NCBI RefSeq assembly: GCF_051535235.1
Contig: NZ_JBPPLZ010000010.1
Span: 1 to 64,000 of the forward strand
Direction: 5' to 3'
Origin: Nitrobacter sp051535235
GTDB lineage: Bacteria; Pseudomonadota; Alphaproteobacteria; Rhizobiales; Xanthobacteraceae
DNA: 64,000 nt
In this document: positions 26,739 to 35,613 of the stretch, piece by piece
Position numbering within the stretch: position 1 is the stretch's first letter
Layout: each line of letters starts with the position of its first letter
Position numbers and translations under genes: made by a program
Notes under the pieces: model-generated
Told to the model about the DNA's origin: nothing
What the model saw: the letters and a program-made list of their open reading frames with translations, nothing else
The model's database searches: none

Positions 26739-27947
26739 GTGCTAAGGCAAGCCGCCATCCTGGTCGGCGGTCTCGGCACCCGGCTCGGCGAACGCACCAG
26801 GACTGTACCCAAGCCGATGCTTGAAGTCGGCGGGCGGCCATTTCTCGATATGCTGATCGATGAACTCGCACGCTATGACGCATTCGATGAGATCCTGCTG
26901 CTGGCCGGCTACAGGGCGGAGAGCATCCAACAAAGATACGACGGAGCGGTTCGCGGGCGCGCTCGTCTTGCGGTCTCGCTGGAGCAGGCGCCGCTTGGCA
27001 CTGCGGGCGCGCTCGTTCATGCCGGAGATCGGTTGCAGGAGCGCTTCCTGCTGCTCAACGGCGACTCCTTCTTTGACTTCAATGTCCTCGATCTGATTTC
27101 GCGCGCGAAATCCGGCGCCGTCCATATGGCGCTGCGCGCCGATGTCGTCGGCGACCGCTATGGCCGCGTCGTACTCGACGGCGACCTGGTCCGGTCGTTT
27201 ATCGCACCGGGACATGGCGCGCCCGGACCGGTCAACGCCGGGGTCTATGTGGTCGACCGGTCGATCATCGCGGGGATCAGCCACCTGCCCTCGTCGCTTG
27301 AGCAGGACGTTTTTCCTGAACTTGCCGCTCGGGGGACGATGAGCGGAACGGCCTATCGTGGCTACTTCATCGATATCGGTATTCCCGAGGATCTCGCCCG
27401 TGCCGACCGCGAACTGAACGAGCGGCTGCGGCGGCCAGCAGTGTTTTTCGACCGCGACGGCGTCCTCAACCATGATGCGGGCTACACCTTCGAACCCGGC
27501 ACTCTGCAATGGATCGATGGCGCGATGGAAGCCGTAAAAGCAGTCAACGACGCCGGCTATTTTGCTTTTGTCGCCACCAACCAGTCAGGCGTGGCCCGGG
27601 GCTTCTATGAGGAAAGCCACGTGCATGCCCTGCATCGCTGGATGGCCGATGAGATGGCGCTCATCGGCGCGCATATCGACGCATTCGAATATTGCCCTGA
27701 CCATCCCGATGGAAAGATCGAGCGATACCGGCGCGTCAGCGAGCGGCGCAAACCCGCACCCGGGATGCTCCTCGATCTGCTCAGCCGCTTTCCGGTCGAT
27801 ACCGCTCGCAGCCTTTTGATCGGTGACAAGGAGCACGATCTGGAAGCCGCGCGGGCGGCCGGCATTAGCGGCCATCTCTTTTCCGGCGGCAACCTTGAAG
27901 CTTTTGTGAAACAATACTTGTTTCAGAAGGCTGCTCCATCGCACTGA
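26739..27947 (+). CDS. Heptose-type nucleotidyltransferase fused to a GmhB-like HAD phosphatase
   Basis: A 402-residue fusion. Residues about 1-225 are a sugar-1-phosphate nucleotidyltransferase (AAILVGGLGTRLGERT, VPKPMLEVGGRPF), like HddC. Residues about 230-400 are a HAD phosphatase of the GmhB histidinol-phosphate type (FFDRDGVLN, ATNQSGVARG, GDKEHDLEAARAAG). In the usual GmhB zinc loop (C-x-H...C-x-C) only the first Cys remains here: CPDHPDGKIERY then VSERRKP. So the zinc site is lost. Together with the HddA-like kinase at 15176 this covers three of the four steps to an NDP-heptose; a GmhA isomerase is not in the window. Confidence 0.83.
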   Translation: MLRQAAILVGGLGTRLGERTRTVPKPMLEVGGRPFLDMLIDELARYDAFDEILLLAGYRAESIQQRYDGAVRGRARLAVSLEQAPLGTAGALVHAGDRLQERFLLLNGDSFFDFNVLDLISRAKSGAVHMALRADVVGDRYGRVVLDGDLVRSFIAPGHGAPGPVNAGVYVVDRSIIAGISHLPSSLEQDVFPELAARGTMSGTAYRGYFIDIGIPEDLARADRELNERLRRPAVFFDRDGVLNHDAGYTFEPGTLQWIDGAMEAVKAVNDAGYFAFVATNQSGVARGFYEESHVHALHRWMADEMALIGAHIDAFEYCPDHPDGKIERYRRVSERRKPAPGMLLDLLSRFPVDTARSLLIGDKEHDLEAARAAGISGHLFSGGNLEAFVKQYLFQKAAPSH

Positions 27948-28111
27948 ACCGAGCCCGGCTTCACTCTTCGCCGAGCCGTTGATATCCGGGATAAAGCCTT
28001 GCAAACGCGCTAATTTTCAATCATTCAAGCAGGAGGCGTTGCATCCGGCGGCCGGTGTGCCATAGCGCAACCGCCTTCCAAAGACTGGATGATCGCCTTT
28101 TGGGATCCGGC

Positions 28112-29131
28112 ATGAATGATCTGAAGGGCGCCCGCGTTCTCGTCACCGGCAGCGACGGTTTCATCGGCTCGCACGTGGTCGAGGAACTGGTCAGGTCGGG
28201 AGCAAACGTCAAGGCGGTCGCCTATTACAATTCGTTCAACTCCTGGGGTTGGCTCGATACCGTTTCCGCTGACGTCATGAAGTCGGTGGAGGTGGTCGCC
28301 GGGGACATCCGCGATCCGCATTTCATGATTGCAGTGGCAGCGGGATGCACCGATGTCATGCATCTGGCCGCGCTGATAGCGATTCCCTTCTCCTACGTCG
28401 CGCCGGACTCCTATGTCGAGACCAATGTCCGCGGCACGGTGAATGTATTGCAGGCGGCTCGCCACGCCGGCGTGCGCCGCTTTGTGCAAACATCGACCAG
28501 CGAGGTCTATGGCACCGCGCAATTCGTGCCGATCAGGGAAAGCCACCCGCTGGCCGGGCAATCGCCCTACTCCGCGTCCAAGATCGCAGCGGATCAGATG
28601 GCACTGTCGTTTCATGCCTCTTTCAACATGCCGGTCGTCGTCATCAGGCCGTTCAACACCTACGGACCACGGCAATCGGCGCGCGCCGTCATTCCCACCA
28701 TCATCGGCCAGCTTGCCTCCGGCAAGCGCAAGATCCGCCTTGGCGCAGTCAGCCCGACGCGCGACTTTTCGTTCGCGCTTGACACCGCGCGCGGCCTGAT
28801 CTCCGGCCTCACGGCGCCTGCGGAGCAGACGGTCGGCCAGACCATCAATCTCGGCAGCGGCTTCGAGATATCGGTCGGTGATACCGCGAGAATGATCGCC
28901 GACGTGATGGGAACCGAACTCGAGATCGAGACCGACGAAGCGCGGCTGCGGCCCGCCAACAGTGAAGTCGAGCGGCTTTGGGCCGATAATTCCAGGGCGC
29001 GCCAGCAACTGGGCTGGTCGCCAGAATTCGGCGGCCTCGACGGCCTGCGCCGGGGACTGGAAAAGACCGCGCAATGGTTTATGGACCCGGCGAATCTCGC
29101 ACGCTACAAGACCGATATCTACAATGTATGA
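28112..29131 (+). CDS. legB: NDP-HexNAc 4,6-dehydratase (LegB-like)
   Basis: A 339-residue extended SDR. VTGSDGFIGSHV binds NAD, TSTSEVYG carries the catalytic Thr, and YSASKIAADQ the Tyr-Lys pair. The AYYNSFNSWGWLD segment after the second strand is typical of LegB/NeuD-type nucleotide-GlcNAc dehydratases, which make the 4-keto-6-deoxy intermediate of legionaminic acid. It opens the 28112-44091 gene series, and its stop overlaps the start of the aminotransferase. ATG at 28112 chosen because it is directly before the Rossmann fold. Confidence 0.87.
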   Translation: MNDLKGARVLVTGSDGFIGSHVVEELVRSGANVKAVAYYNSFNSWGWLDTVSADVMKSVEVVAGDIRDPHFMIAVAAGCTDVMHLAALIAIPFSYVAPDSYVETNVRGTVNVLQAARHAGVRRFVQTSTSEVYGTAQFVPIRESHPLAGQSPYSASKIAADQMALSFHASFNMPVVVIRPFNTYGPRQSARAVIPTIIGQLASGKRKIRLGAVSPTRDFSFALDTARGLISGLTAPAEQTVGQTINLGSGFEISVGDTARMIADVMGTELEIETDEARLRPANSEVERLWADNSRARQQLGWSPEFGGLDGLRRGLEKTAQWFMDPANLARYKTDIYNV

Positions 29132-30338
29132 GGATACGTTGAGTATTCCTGCAACGAAAGCTGATCGCCTTGATGTGCGAACGATCGTTGCTGCGGTCCA
29201 GCGCGCGGTTGGCACACCGGACGGCGTGCTTAGCTTGCATGAGCCGATGTTTGGCGGAAACGAACTCGTCTATCTCGAAGAATGCATCAGGAGCACCTTT
29301 GTTTCGTCCGTCGGAAAGTTCGTCGACCGCTTCGAGGACATGCTCGCAGCCTATACCGGCGCCAAGCGCGCCATCGCGGTGGTCAACGGCACCGCCGCAT
29401 TGCATACGTGCTTCAAGCTCGCCGGCGTCGAACCGGGCGACGAGGTCATATCGCCGGCGCTGACCTTTATCGCAACCACCAACGCGATCGCCTATTGCGG
29501 GGCCAGCCCACATTTCGTTGACAGTTCGTTCGTGACGCTTGGCATGGATACACAGGCGCTGCGCACGCGCCTCGAGGCGATCGCACGGCAAACGCCCGGC
29601 GGCACAGTCAATCGCGAGACCGGCCGGCGGATAGCCGCCATCGTTCCGATGCACACGTTCGGCCATCCCGTTGATATGGACGGCATCGCCGCGGTCGCGC
29701 GCGACTGGGGAATTCCCGTCGTCGAAGACGCCGCGGAATCCCTCGGCTCGACTTACAAGGGACATGCCGTGGGCTCGCGGGCGCGGTTTGCCGCATTGAG
29801 TTTCAACGGCAACAAGATCGTGACCACCGGCGGCGGCGGTGCGATCCTCACAAACGATGAGGACATCGGCAACCGCGCCAAGCATATCACGACCACGGCC
29901 AAGCTGCCGCACAAGTGGGCTTTCGTCCACGATGAGATCGGTTTCAATTACCGGCTGCCGAACTTGAATTCCGCGCTCGGCTGCGCGCAACTCGAACAGC
30001 TCGATGGCTTCCTGAAAAACAAGCGTCTGCTGGCAGCAGCCTACGACCGCGTTTTCGCCGATGTTCCCGGCGTAAGATTCGCATGCGAGCCTGCGGGAAC
30101 CACAAGCAATTATTGGCTGAACGCGATACTGCTCGATGAAGCGCATGCTTCCTCGCGCGATGAATTATTGACCGCGCTCAATGATGCCGGCTTCGGTGCG
30201 CGTCCGGTCTGGACGCTGATGCACCGGCTGCCGATGTACGCCGGCAGCCCGCGCGGCGACCTCAGGGTCGCTGAATCCATCGAACGACGGCTGATCAACC
30301 TGCCCAGCAGCGCCAGCATTCAGGCTCGCGATGAATGA
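29124..30338 (+). CDS. legC: Pyridoxal-phosphate sugar aminotransferase (LegC-like)
   Basis: A 404-residue DegT/DnrJ/EryC1-family enzyme. AIAVVNGTAALHTCF begins the cofactor domain, VVEDAAESLGSTYKG follows, and Lys231 in SFNGNKIVTTGGGG is the PLP lysine. It should aminate C4 of the LegB product using glutamate. The N-terminal extension of about 30 residues matches the LegC subgroup. Overlaps legB by 8 bp and the epimerase gene by 8 bp. No acetyltransferase gene follows, which is unusual for this pathway. Confidence 0.87.
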   Translation: MYEDTLSIPATKADRLDVRTIVAAVQRAVGTPDGVLSLHEPMFGGNELVYLEECIRSTFVSSVGKFVDRFEDMLAAYTGAKRAIAVVNGTAALHTCFKLAGVEPGDEVISPALTFIATTNAIAYCGASPHFVDSSFVTLGMDTQALRTRLEAIARQTPGGTVNRETGRRIAAIVPMHTFGHPVDMDGIAAVARDWGIPVVEDAAESLGSTYKGHAVGSRARFAALSFNGNKIVTTGGGGAILTNDEDIGNRAKHITTTAKLPHKWAFVHDEIGFNYRLPNLNSALGCAQLEQLDGFLKNKRLLAAAYDRVFADVPGVRFACEPAGTTSNYWLNAILLDEAHASSRDELLTALNDAGFGARPVWTLMHRLPMYAGSPRGDLRVAESIERRLINLPSSASIQARDE

Positions 30339-31509
30339 CGTGTCCCGCAAAGTATGCTTCGTCACCGGCAGCCGCGCTGATTTCGGCCTGCTGATCTGGC
30401 CGATGCGAGCCATTCAGGCGACGCCCGGGCTGACATTGCAGCTCGTAGCTACCGGCATGCACTTGTCACCCGAATTTGGCTACACCGTCACCAATATCCG
30501 GGACGAAGGCTTCAATGTCGATGAAACCGTGGAGACCTTGCTGAGCAGCGATTCCGGTGTCGGCGTCGCCAAATCCGTGGGACTCGGCGTGATCGGCTTC
30601 GCCGATGCGTTCGCGCGGCTGAAACCTGATCTCGTCGTGGTGCTCGGTGACCGCTATGAAACATTGGCCGCCGCCCAGGCGGCGATGTTCTTGCGGCTGC
30701 CGATGGCGCATCTGTTCGGCGGCGACGTCACCGAGGGCGCGATCGATGAATCCATTCGTCACGCTATCAGCAAGATGTCCCACCTGCATTTCACGACCAA
30801 CAGCGACTCGGCGCGGCGGCTGGCGCAGCTCGGCGAAGATCCATCGCGCATCTTCACGGTTGGATCGCCCGGTATCGATTCGATCAAGCGGCTGAAACTG
30901 ATGGACCGCGAGACCATCGGACGCGAGGTCGGGATGGCGCTCGGCCGGCGCAACATCCTCATTACGTTCCATCCGGTGACGGTGGAGACCGACCACTCCG
31001 TCGGCGCGCTCGACGAGCTATTTGCCGCGCTTTCCGGCCTCGACCCGGAGTTTCGTTTTTTCTTTACGCTCGCCAATGCCGACGCGGAGGGCCGCGCGCT
31101 GAACCAACGCGTCAAGACCTTCGTGTCCGGCAGACCCCATTCCATCGCGGTCTCCTCCCTTGGGCAACTTCGTTACATCAGCCTGATGAACCAGGTTGAC
31201 GCCGTCGTCGGCAATTCGTCGAGCGGTATCTATGAAGCGCCCTCGCTCGACGTTCCGACAGTCGACATCGGCGACCGGCAGAAGGGACGCCAACGCGCCG
31301 CGTCCGTGTTCCATGCCGCGCCCGAACGCGATTCGATAGCCGCGGCCATTGCACAGGCATTGGCGCGCGGGCGACAGCCAACCGTCAACCCCTATGGCGA
31401 CGGCGAAACCAGTCGCCGGGTCGCCGATGTCATCGCCAGCATTCCGAACTTTCCCGCGTTGCTCAAAAAGGGCTTCCACGACGTTCCCTCAGGCGGAGCG
31501 GCCAAGTGA
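30331..31509 (+). CDS. legG: Hydrolysing NDP-sugar 2-epimerase (LegG/NeuC-like)
   Basis: A 392-residue GT-B-type enzyme. CFVTGSRADFGLL at the start, VVLGDRYETLAAA and HLFGGDVTEGAIDESIRH are the NeuC/LegG signatures. VGNSSSGIYEAPSL holds the UDP/GDP-binding loop. It should release the nucleotide and invert C2, giving the 6-deoxy-ManNAc-type aldose condensed by LegI. ATG at 30331, inside the 3' end of legC; ends with a 4-bp overlap with legI. Confidence 0.9.
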   Translation: MNDVSRKVCFVTGSRADFGLLIWPMRAIQATPGLTLQLVATGMHLSPEFGYTVTNIRDEGFNVDETVETLLSSDSGVGVAKSVGLGVIGFADAFARLKPDLVVVLGDRYETLAAAQAAMFLRLPMAHLFGGDVTEGAIDESIRHAISKMSHLHFTTNSDSARRLAQLGEDPSRIFTVGSPGIDSIKRLKLMDRETIGREVGMALGRRNILITFHPVTVETDHSVGALDELFAALSGLDPEFRFFFTLANADAEGRALNQRVKTFVSGRPHSIAVSSLGQLRYISLMNQVDAVVGNSSSGIYEAPSLDVPTVDIGDRQKGRQRAASVFHAAPERDSIAAAIAQALARGRQPTVNPYGDGETSRRVADVIASIPNFPALLKKGFHDVPSGGAAK

Positions 31510-32579
31510 CAAAGAATCGCACGCTCATCATTGCCGAGGCAGGCGTCAATCATTCGGGCAGCCTCGAAACCGCGCTGGCGCTGGTCGATGCGGCTGCGGA
31601 TGCGGGGGCCGACATCGTCAAATTCCAGACCTTCAACGCCAGTTCACTGGCCGGACGCTCCGCGCGCAAGGCCGATTATCAGCAGCGCACGACCGACGCG
31701 TCCGAAAGCCAGCTTACGATGTTGCAACGGCTGGAACTGCCGCAACCGGCCCATCATACGTTAATCGCACACGCGAAGACGCGCGGCATCGCGTTCCTCT
31801 CGACGCCGTTCGATCATCAATCGCTTGAATTTCTGCTGTCCCTGAAGCTGCCCCGCATCAAGATCGGTTCAGGCGACCTGACCAATGCGCCGCTGCTCCA
31901 TGCGGTCGCCAAGGCTGGGGCGACGCTGATCCTGTCGACCGGCATGGCGACCCTCGGAGAGGTCGAAGAAGCGTTGGGTGTGCTGGCGCACGGCTATTCC
32001 GGCAGCAGCGATGCACCTGGGGTCGCGGCTTTCCGCGCGGCATGGCGAGATCCCGGCGCGCGGCAACATCTCGCCGGGAAAGTCAGCCTGCTTCACTGCA
32101 CGACCGAGTATCCCTGCCCGTCCGTTGACGTCAATCTCGCGGCGATGGCAGCGATGCGCGCCGCATTCGGCCTTCCGGTGGGATATTCCGATCACACCGA
32201 CGGCTTTGAAATATCGCTGGCTGCCGTCGCGCTCGGCGCCGACATCATCGAGAAGCATCTCACGCTTGACCGCGATGCCGAAGGCCCGGACCATGCGGCC
32301 TCGCTCGAGCCCGATGATTTCACCCGCATGGTAGCGGCCATCCGCAACATCGAGGGTGCGATCGGCGACGGCATCAAAACGCCGAAAGATTCCGAGGTCC
32401 GGAATATACCGGTTGCGCGCAAGAGCGTGGTCGCGGCTCGACCGCTCCAGGCGGGTGAGATCATCGGCCCCGCCGACATCACCGCGAAGCGGCCAGGCTC
32501 GGGCCGCTCGCCGATCGAATACTGGTCGCTTGTCGGGACCCGAACGTCTCGTCCCTATGCCGAGGAAGAGCCGCTATGA
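31506..32579 (+). CDS. legI: Legionaminic-acid-type synthase (LegI/NeuB family)
   Basis: A 357-residue synthase of normal length that condenses PEP with the aldose from LegG to give a nonulosonic acid. LIIAEAGVNHSGSLE begins the barrel, KFQTFNASSLA and HLTLDRDAEGPDHAAS mark the substrate pocket, and residues about 295-350 form the SAF domain (ARPLQAGEIIGPADITAKRPG). The first codon is GTG (31506), overlapping the legG stop. It is distinct from the fused NeuB of module 1, although the DHAASLEP segment is shared. Confidence 0.9.
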   Translation: MTKNRTLIIAEAGVNHSGSLETALALVDAAADAGADIVKFQTFNASSLAGRSARKADYQQRTTDASESQLTMLQRLELPQPAHHTLIAHAKTRGIAFLSTPFDHQSLEFLLSLKLPRIKIGSGDLTNAPLLHAVAKAGATLILSTGMATLGEVEEALGVLAHGYSGSSDAPGVAAFRAAWRDPGARQHLAGKVSLLHCTTEYPCPSVDVNLAAMAAMRAAFGLPVGYSDHTDGFEISLAAVALGADIIEKHLTLDRDAEGPDHAASLEPDDFTRMVAAIRNIEGAIGDGIKTPKDSEVRNIPVARKSVVAARPLQAGEIIGPADITAKRPGSGRSPIEYWSLVGTRTSRPYAEEEPL

Positions 32580-33577
32580 AGATCGGCTTTTTCGGGGATG
32601 GGCCATGGGCGGAACGCGCTCTGCTGCCGCTGCTTGAGGATTCCCGTTACACAATCGTCTTCGTCGCGGTGCGCGCCTCGAAACCGGATCAGAAACTGAT
32701 CGAGATCGCGCAAGCCCGTGGCATCCCGGTGCTTTGCCCAGCCTCCGTCAATTCCAATGACAGCGTGGCGACGATCGGCAAATTCGGCGCCGATCTCCAT
32801 GTCTCGATGTCGTACGACCAGATTCTTCGTGAGAAGATCCTGAGCCTGCCCCCGCGGGGGACGTTGAACTGCCACGCCGGGGCCTTGCCCTTCTATCGCG
32901 GACGCAATCCGCTGACATGGGCGATCATCAACGGCGAAGCAGAATTCGGTGTCACCGTACACTGGGTGGACCTCGGGATCGATACGGGCGACATCGTACT
33001 CCAGATCAAGGCACCGATACGTCCCACCGACACTTACGCCACCCTGCTGGCGTCTGCCGAAGAACTCTGCGCCAGCGCACTGGTCCGCGCCATTTCGGAT
33101 ATCTATCAAAAAACGGACAAGCGCATCGCACAGATGACGATCGATCCGGTCGGCATGTACTGCTGCCGGCGCCGCGAGGGTGATGAAGAGATCGACTGGA
33201 CGTCCGACACCAACAGCATCGAACGGTTCGTCCGTGCGCTGGTTGTTCCGGGCCCCGGCGCGCGGACGAGCTGGAAGGATTCTCCCTACGCTATCCTTGC
33301 CGCCGAAAAGATCGATGGGACGAAGCCCTATACCGGGGTTCCCGGCGAAGTTGTAGGCCGGGATAGCGGCGGGATCCTGGTCAAGTCCGGCGACACCTTC
33401 ATCCGGCTGACCCTTTGGGCGCCGGTTCAACCCGATGGGTCATTGGGCGCGGCCGTGATTCCAAATGCGTTACGCGGTCAGCGACTCGGGCGAAACCTGC
33501 GGGCCTTGCTCGCACGGGCCGAGGCCCGAATTGCGGTGCTGGAATCCCGGCTCGGCGTCTGCCCGGGCGGGGATTGA
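32576..33577 (+). CDS. Sugar N-formyltransferase (10-formyl-THF dependent)
   Basis: A 333-residue protein of the methionyl-tRNA/ArnA/VioF formyltransferase fold. The catalytic triad is visible: Asn98 and His100 in NCHAGALPFYRGRNP, and Asp136 in DLGIDTGDIV. A C-terminal OB-like part follows. Sugar members formylate an amino group on a nucleotide-linked or free amino sugar. It overlaps legI by 4 bp, so it is tied to the leg module. It probably formylates the C7 (or C5) amino group, in place of the missing acetyltransferase. It is shorter and differently placed than cellular Fmt. Confidence 0.85.
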   Translation: MKIGFFGDGPWAERALLPLLEDSRYTIVFVAVRASKPDQKLIEIAQARGIPVLCPASVNSNDSVATIGKFGADLHVSMSYDQILREKILSLPPRGTLNCHAGALPFYRGRNPLTWAIINGEAEFGVTVHWVDLGIDTGDIVLQIKAPIRPTDTYATLLASAEELCASALVRAISDIYQKTDKRIAQMTIDPVGMYCCRRREGDEEIDWTSDTNSIERFVRALVVPGPGARTSWKDSPYAILAAEKIDGTKPYTGVPGEVVGRDSGGILVKSGDTFIRLTLWAPVQPDGSLGAAVIPNALRGQRLGRNLRALLARAEARIAVLESRLGVCPGGD

Positions 33578-33652
33578 CGCCGTGTCTTGCAGCCGCGATA
33601 CAGCCGATTCAACCGTCGAGCGCCTGAGTAGCGAACACGGGGCGAAACAACC

Positions 33653-34702
33653 ATGAAATCCTGGCGCAAAGCCGTCATCGGGACGCAGGCGACTGTGGGC
33701 GAAGCCATTGCTGCGATCGAAAACGGCAGCATTCAGATCGCTCTCGTGGTGGATGCCTCCAATCGGCTACTTGGCGTCGTTACCGATGGCGACATCAGGC
33801 GAGGCCTGCTGCGCGGCATTGCCCTTTCCGGACTTGCCACCGATCTGATGAGTTCAAATCCTGTTGCCGTATCCGCGACCTTGCCGCGCGAAGAGCGGCT
33901 GCATTTGATGCGGCAAAAGGTCGTCAAGCAGCTTCCGTTGCTCGATGATGCCGGTCAGCTTGTCGGGATCGAAACCTTCGATGAGTTGATCGAAGCTCCC
34001 GCTTACCCCAATCCCGTCCTCATCATGGCAGGCGGACTTGGTGAACGGCTCGGCGCGTTGACGCGAGACCGGCCGAAGCCGATGCTGAATGTCGGAGGAC
34101 GGCCGCTGCTCGAAACGATCATCCGCAACGTCGTGCAGCAGGGATTCAAGAATATCTTCATCTCGGTGAACTACAAGGCGGAGATGATCTTCGATCATTT
34201 CGGCGATGGCGCGGCGATCGGCGCCGCAATCCAGTATATTCATGAGACGGAGCGGTTGGGAACGGCGGGTGCACTGGGGCTGCTGCCGGGGCCTCCCGAT
34301 CTGCCGGTGATCGTCACGAATGGCGACATCCTCACGACCATCAATTACGGCGCGCTGCTCGATTTCCACAATGGCACGCCTGCCGACGCTACGATGACGG
34401 TGCGCGAACACAAGGTGCATGTGCCCTACGGCGTCATCACGGAGTCGGAAGGGTATCTGCAGGCAATCCGTGAAAAGCCGACGGAATCCTGGTTCGTGAG
34501 TGCTGGCATCTATGTGGTCGGACGTCCCGCATTCGAGCACATCAAGCGCGGCGAGCCCGTCGATATGCCAACGGTGCTGGAGCGTATCGTCGCCGACAAG
34601 GGCCGCGTCGCGGTTTATCCGATCCGCGAATACTGGCTTGATATTGGCCGGATGGAGGATTTCGAACAGGCCCATGCGGAATTCAACGAGGTCTTCTCGT
34701 GA
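33653..34702 (+). CDS. ptmE: CBS-pair sugar-1-phosphate nucleotidyltransferase (PtmE-like)
   Basis: A 349-residue fusion. Residues about 5-118 are two CBS repeats (VVDASNRLLGVVTDGDIRRG; KQLPLLDDAGQLVGI). Residues about 120-349 are a nucleotidyltransferase (NPVLIMAGGLGERLGALT, RPKPMLNVGGRPLLET, the DILTTINY segment). This architecture is that of PtmE, the GlcNAc-1-phosphate guanylyltransferase that starts the GDP-linked legionaminic route in Campylobacter. It predicts GDP rather than UDP intermediates here. It starts 75 bp after the formyltransferase and overlaps the next gene. Confidence 0.87.
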   Translation: MKSWRKAVIGTQATVGEAIAAIENGSIQIALVVDASNRLLGVVTDGDIRRGLLRGIALSGLATDLMSSNPVAVSATLPREERLHLMRQKVVKQLPLLDDAGQLVGIETFDELIEAPAYPNPVLIMAGGLGERLGALTRDRPKPMLNVGGRPLLETIIRNVVQQGFKNIFISVNYKAEMIFDHFGDGAAIGAAIQYIHETERLGTAGALGLLPGPPDLPVIVTNGDILTTINYGALLDFHNGTPADATMTVREHKVHVPYGVITESEGYLQAIREKPTESWFVSAGIYVVGRPAFEHIKRGEPVDMPTVLERIVADKGRVAVYPIREYWLDIGRMEDFEQAHAEFNEVFS

Positions 34703-35613
34703 CGCTGCCGGATGCAATGGTCGTCGGTCTCGGCTCGATCGGGCAACGGCATGCGCGCGTCTTGCAGGAGCTGGGCTGCCGCACTTTCACCGTGAGTCGT
34801 CGTGGCGGCGGTGATTACACGACAATTGCAAGCGCATTTGCGCATGCGCATCCGGACTATGCGGTTATCGCGACCGAGACGGCTGCCCATGCAGCTTCTC
34901 TGCGGGAACTTGCCGATGCCGGCTTCCGCGGATCGGTCCTGGTTGAGAAGCCGATTTTCGCGCGCGTCGAACCCCGTATCGATTATCCCTTTGCCCGGCT
35001 CTCGGTCGGTTATAATCTGCGCTTTCATCCCGTCATGACGGCGCTTGCCGACAGGATGCAAGGACGGCAGGCGATCACGGTCTCAGCCTATGTCGGCCAG
35101 GACATCCGTGACTGGCGCCCGGGACGGGACCATCGCGCCACTGCATCCGCGACCAGGGACGCCGGAGGGGGCGTGCTGCGCGACCTCAGCCATGAACTGG
35201 ATTATCTGCTATGGCTGTTCGGCCCGTGGCACCGCGTGGCCGCGTTGGGGGGGGCGTCCGGGACCCGAGAAATCGACGTGGACGATCACATCAGCCTGCT
35301 TCTGGAGATGGACAGGTCCAAGGCCGTGCAGGTTCACATGGATTATCTGGACAGGCCGGGAATACGCAAAATACGAATCAATCTGGAGGACGAGACGCTC
35401 GAAGCCGATCTCATGGGCGGACACTTCAGCATCAATCGCGAAAGCAGCACTTATGCGAATGAACGCGATCGAAGCTACAAGGCGATGCATCTTGCCGCGA
35501 TCGAAGGCTGGGACCCGATCTGCACCCTGCGAGAGGGCCTCGCCGTGATGAACCTGATCGAGGCCAGCGAGCGCGCCTTGCAATCGCGGGGCTGGATATC
35601 GGCATGTCCCTGA
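34699..35613 (+). CDS. Gfo/Idh/MocA-family oxidoreductase
   Basis: A 304-residue NAD(P)-dependent sugar oxidoreductase. MVVGLGSIGQRHARVL binds the cofactor, SVLVEKPIFA contains the conserved EKP, and GGGVLRDLSHELDYLLWLFG carries the catalytic His of the C-terminal domain. Members oxidise or reduce sugar ring or side-chain hydroxyls. It uses a GTG start at 34699 overlapping the ptmE stop, and its end overlaps the CMP-sugar synthetase gene. Similar genes accompany leg-type clusters but their step is not settled. Confidence 0.83.
   Translation: MTLPDAMVVGLGSIGQRHARVLQELGCRTFTVSRRGGGDYTTIASAFAHAHPDYAVIATETAAHAASLRELADAGFRGSVLVEKPIFARVEPRIDYPFARLSVGYNLRFHPVMTALADRMQGRQAITVSAYVGQDIRDWRPGRDHRATASATRDAGGGVLRDLSHELDYLLWLFGPWHRVAALGGASGTREIDVDDHISLLLEMDRSKAVQVHMDYLDRPGIRKIRINLEDETLEADLMGGHFSINRESSTYANERDRSYKAMHLAAIEGWDPICTLREGLAVMNLIEASERALQSRGWISACP

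Noticed and set aside
26452..26745. 97-codon frame between the dioxygenase and the nucleotidyltransferase
   Set aside because: It runs through the dispersed repeat and has no domain or ribosome-binding site.
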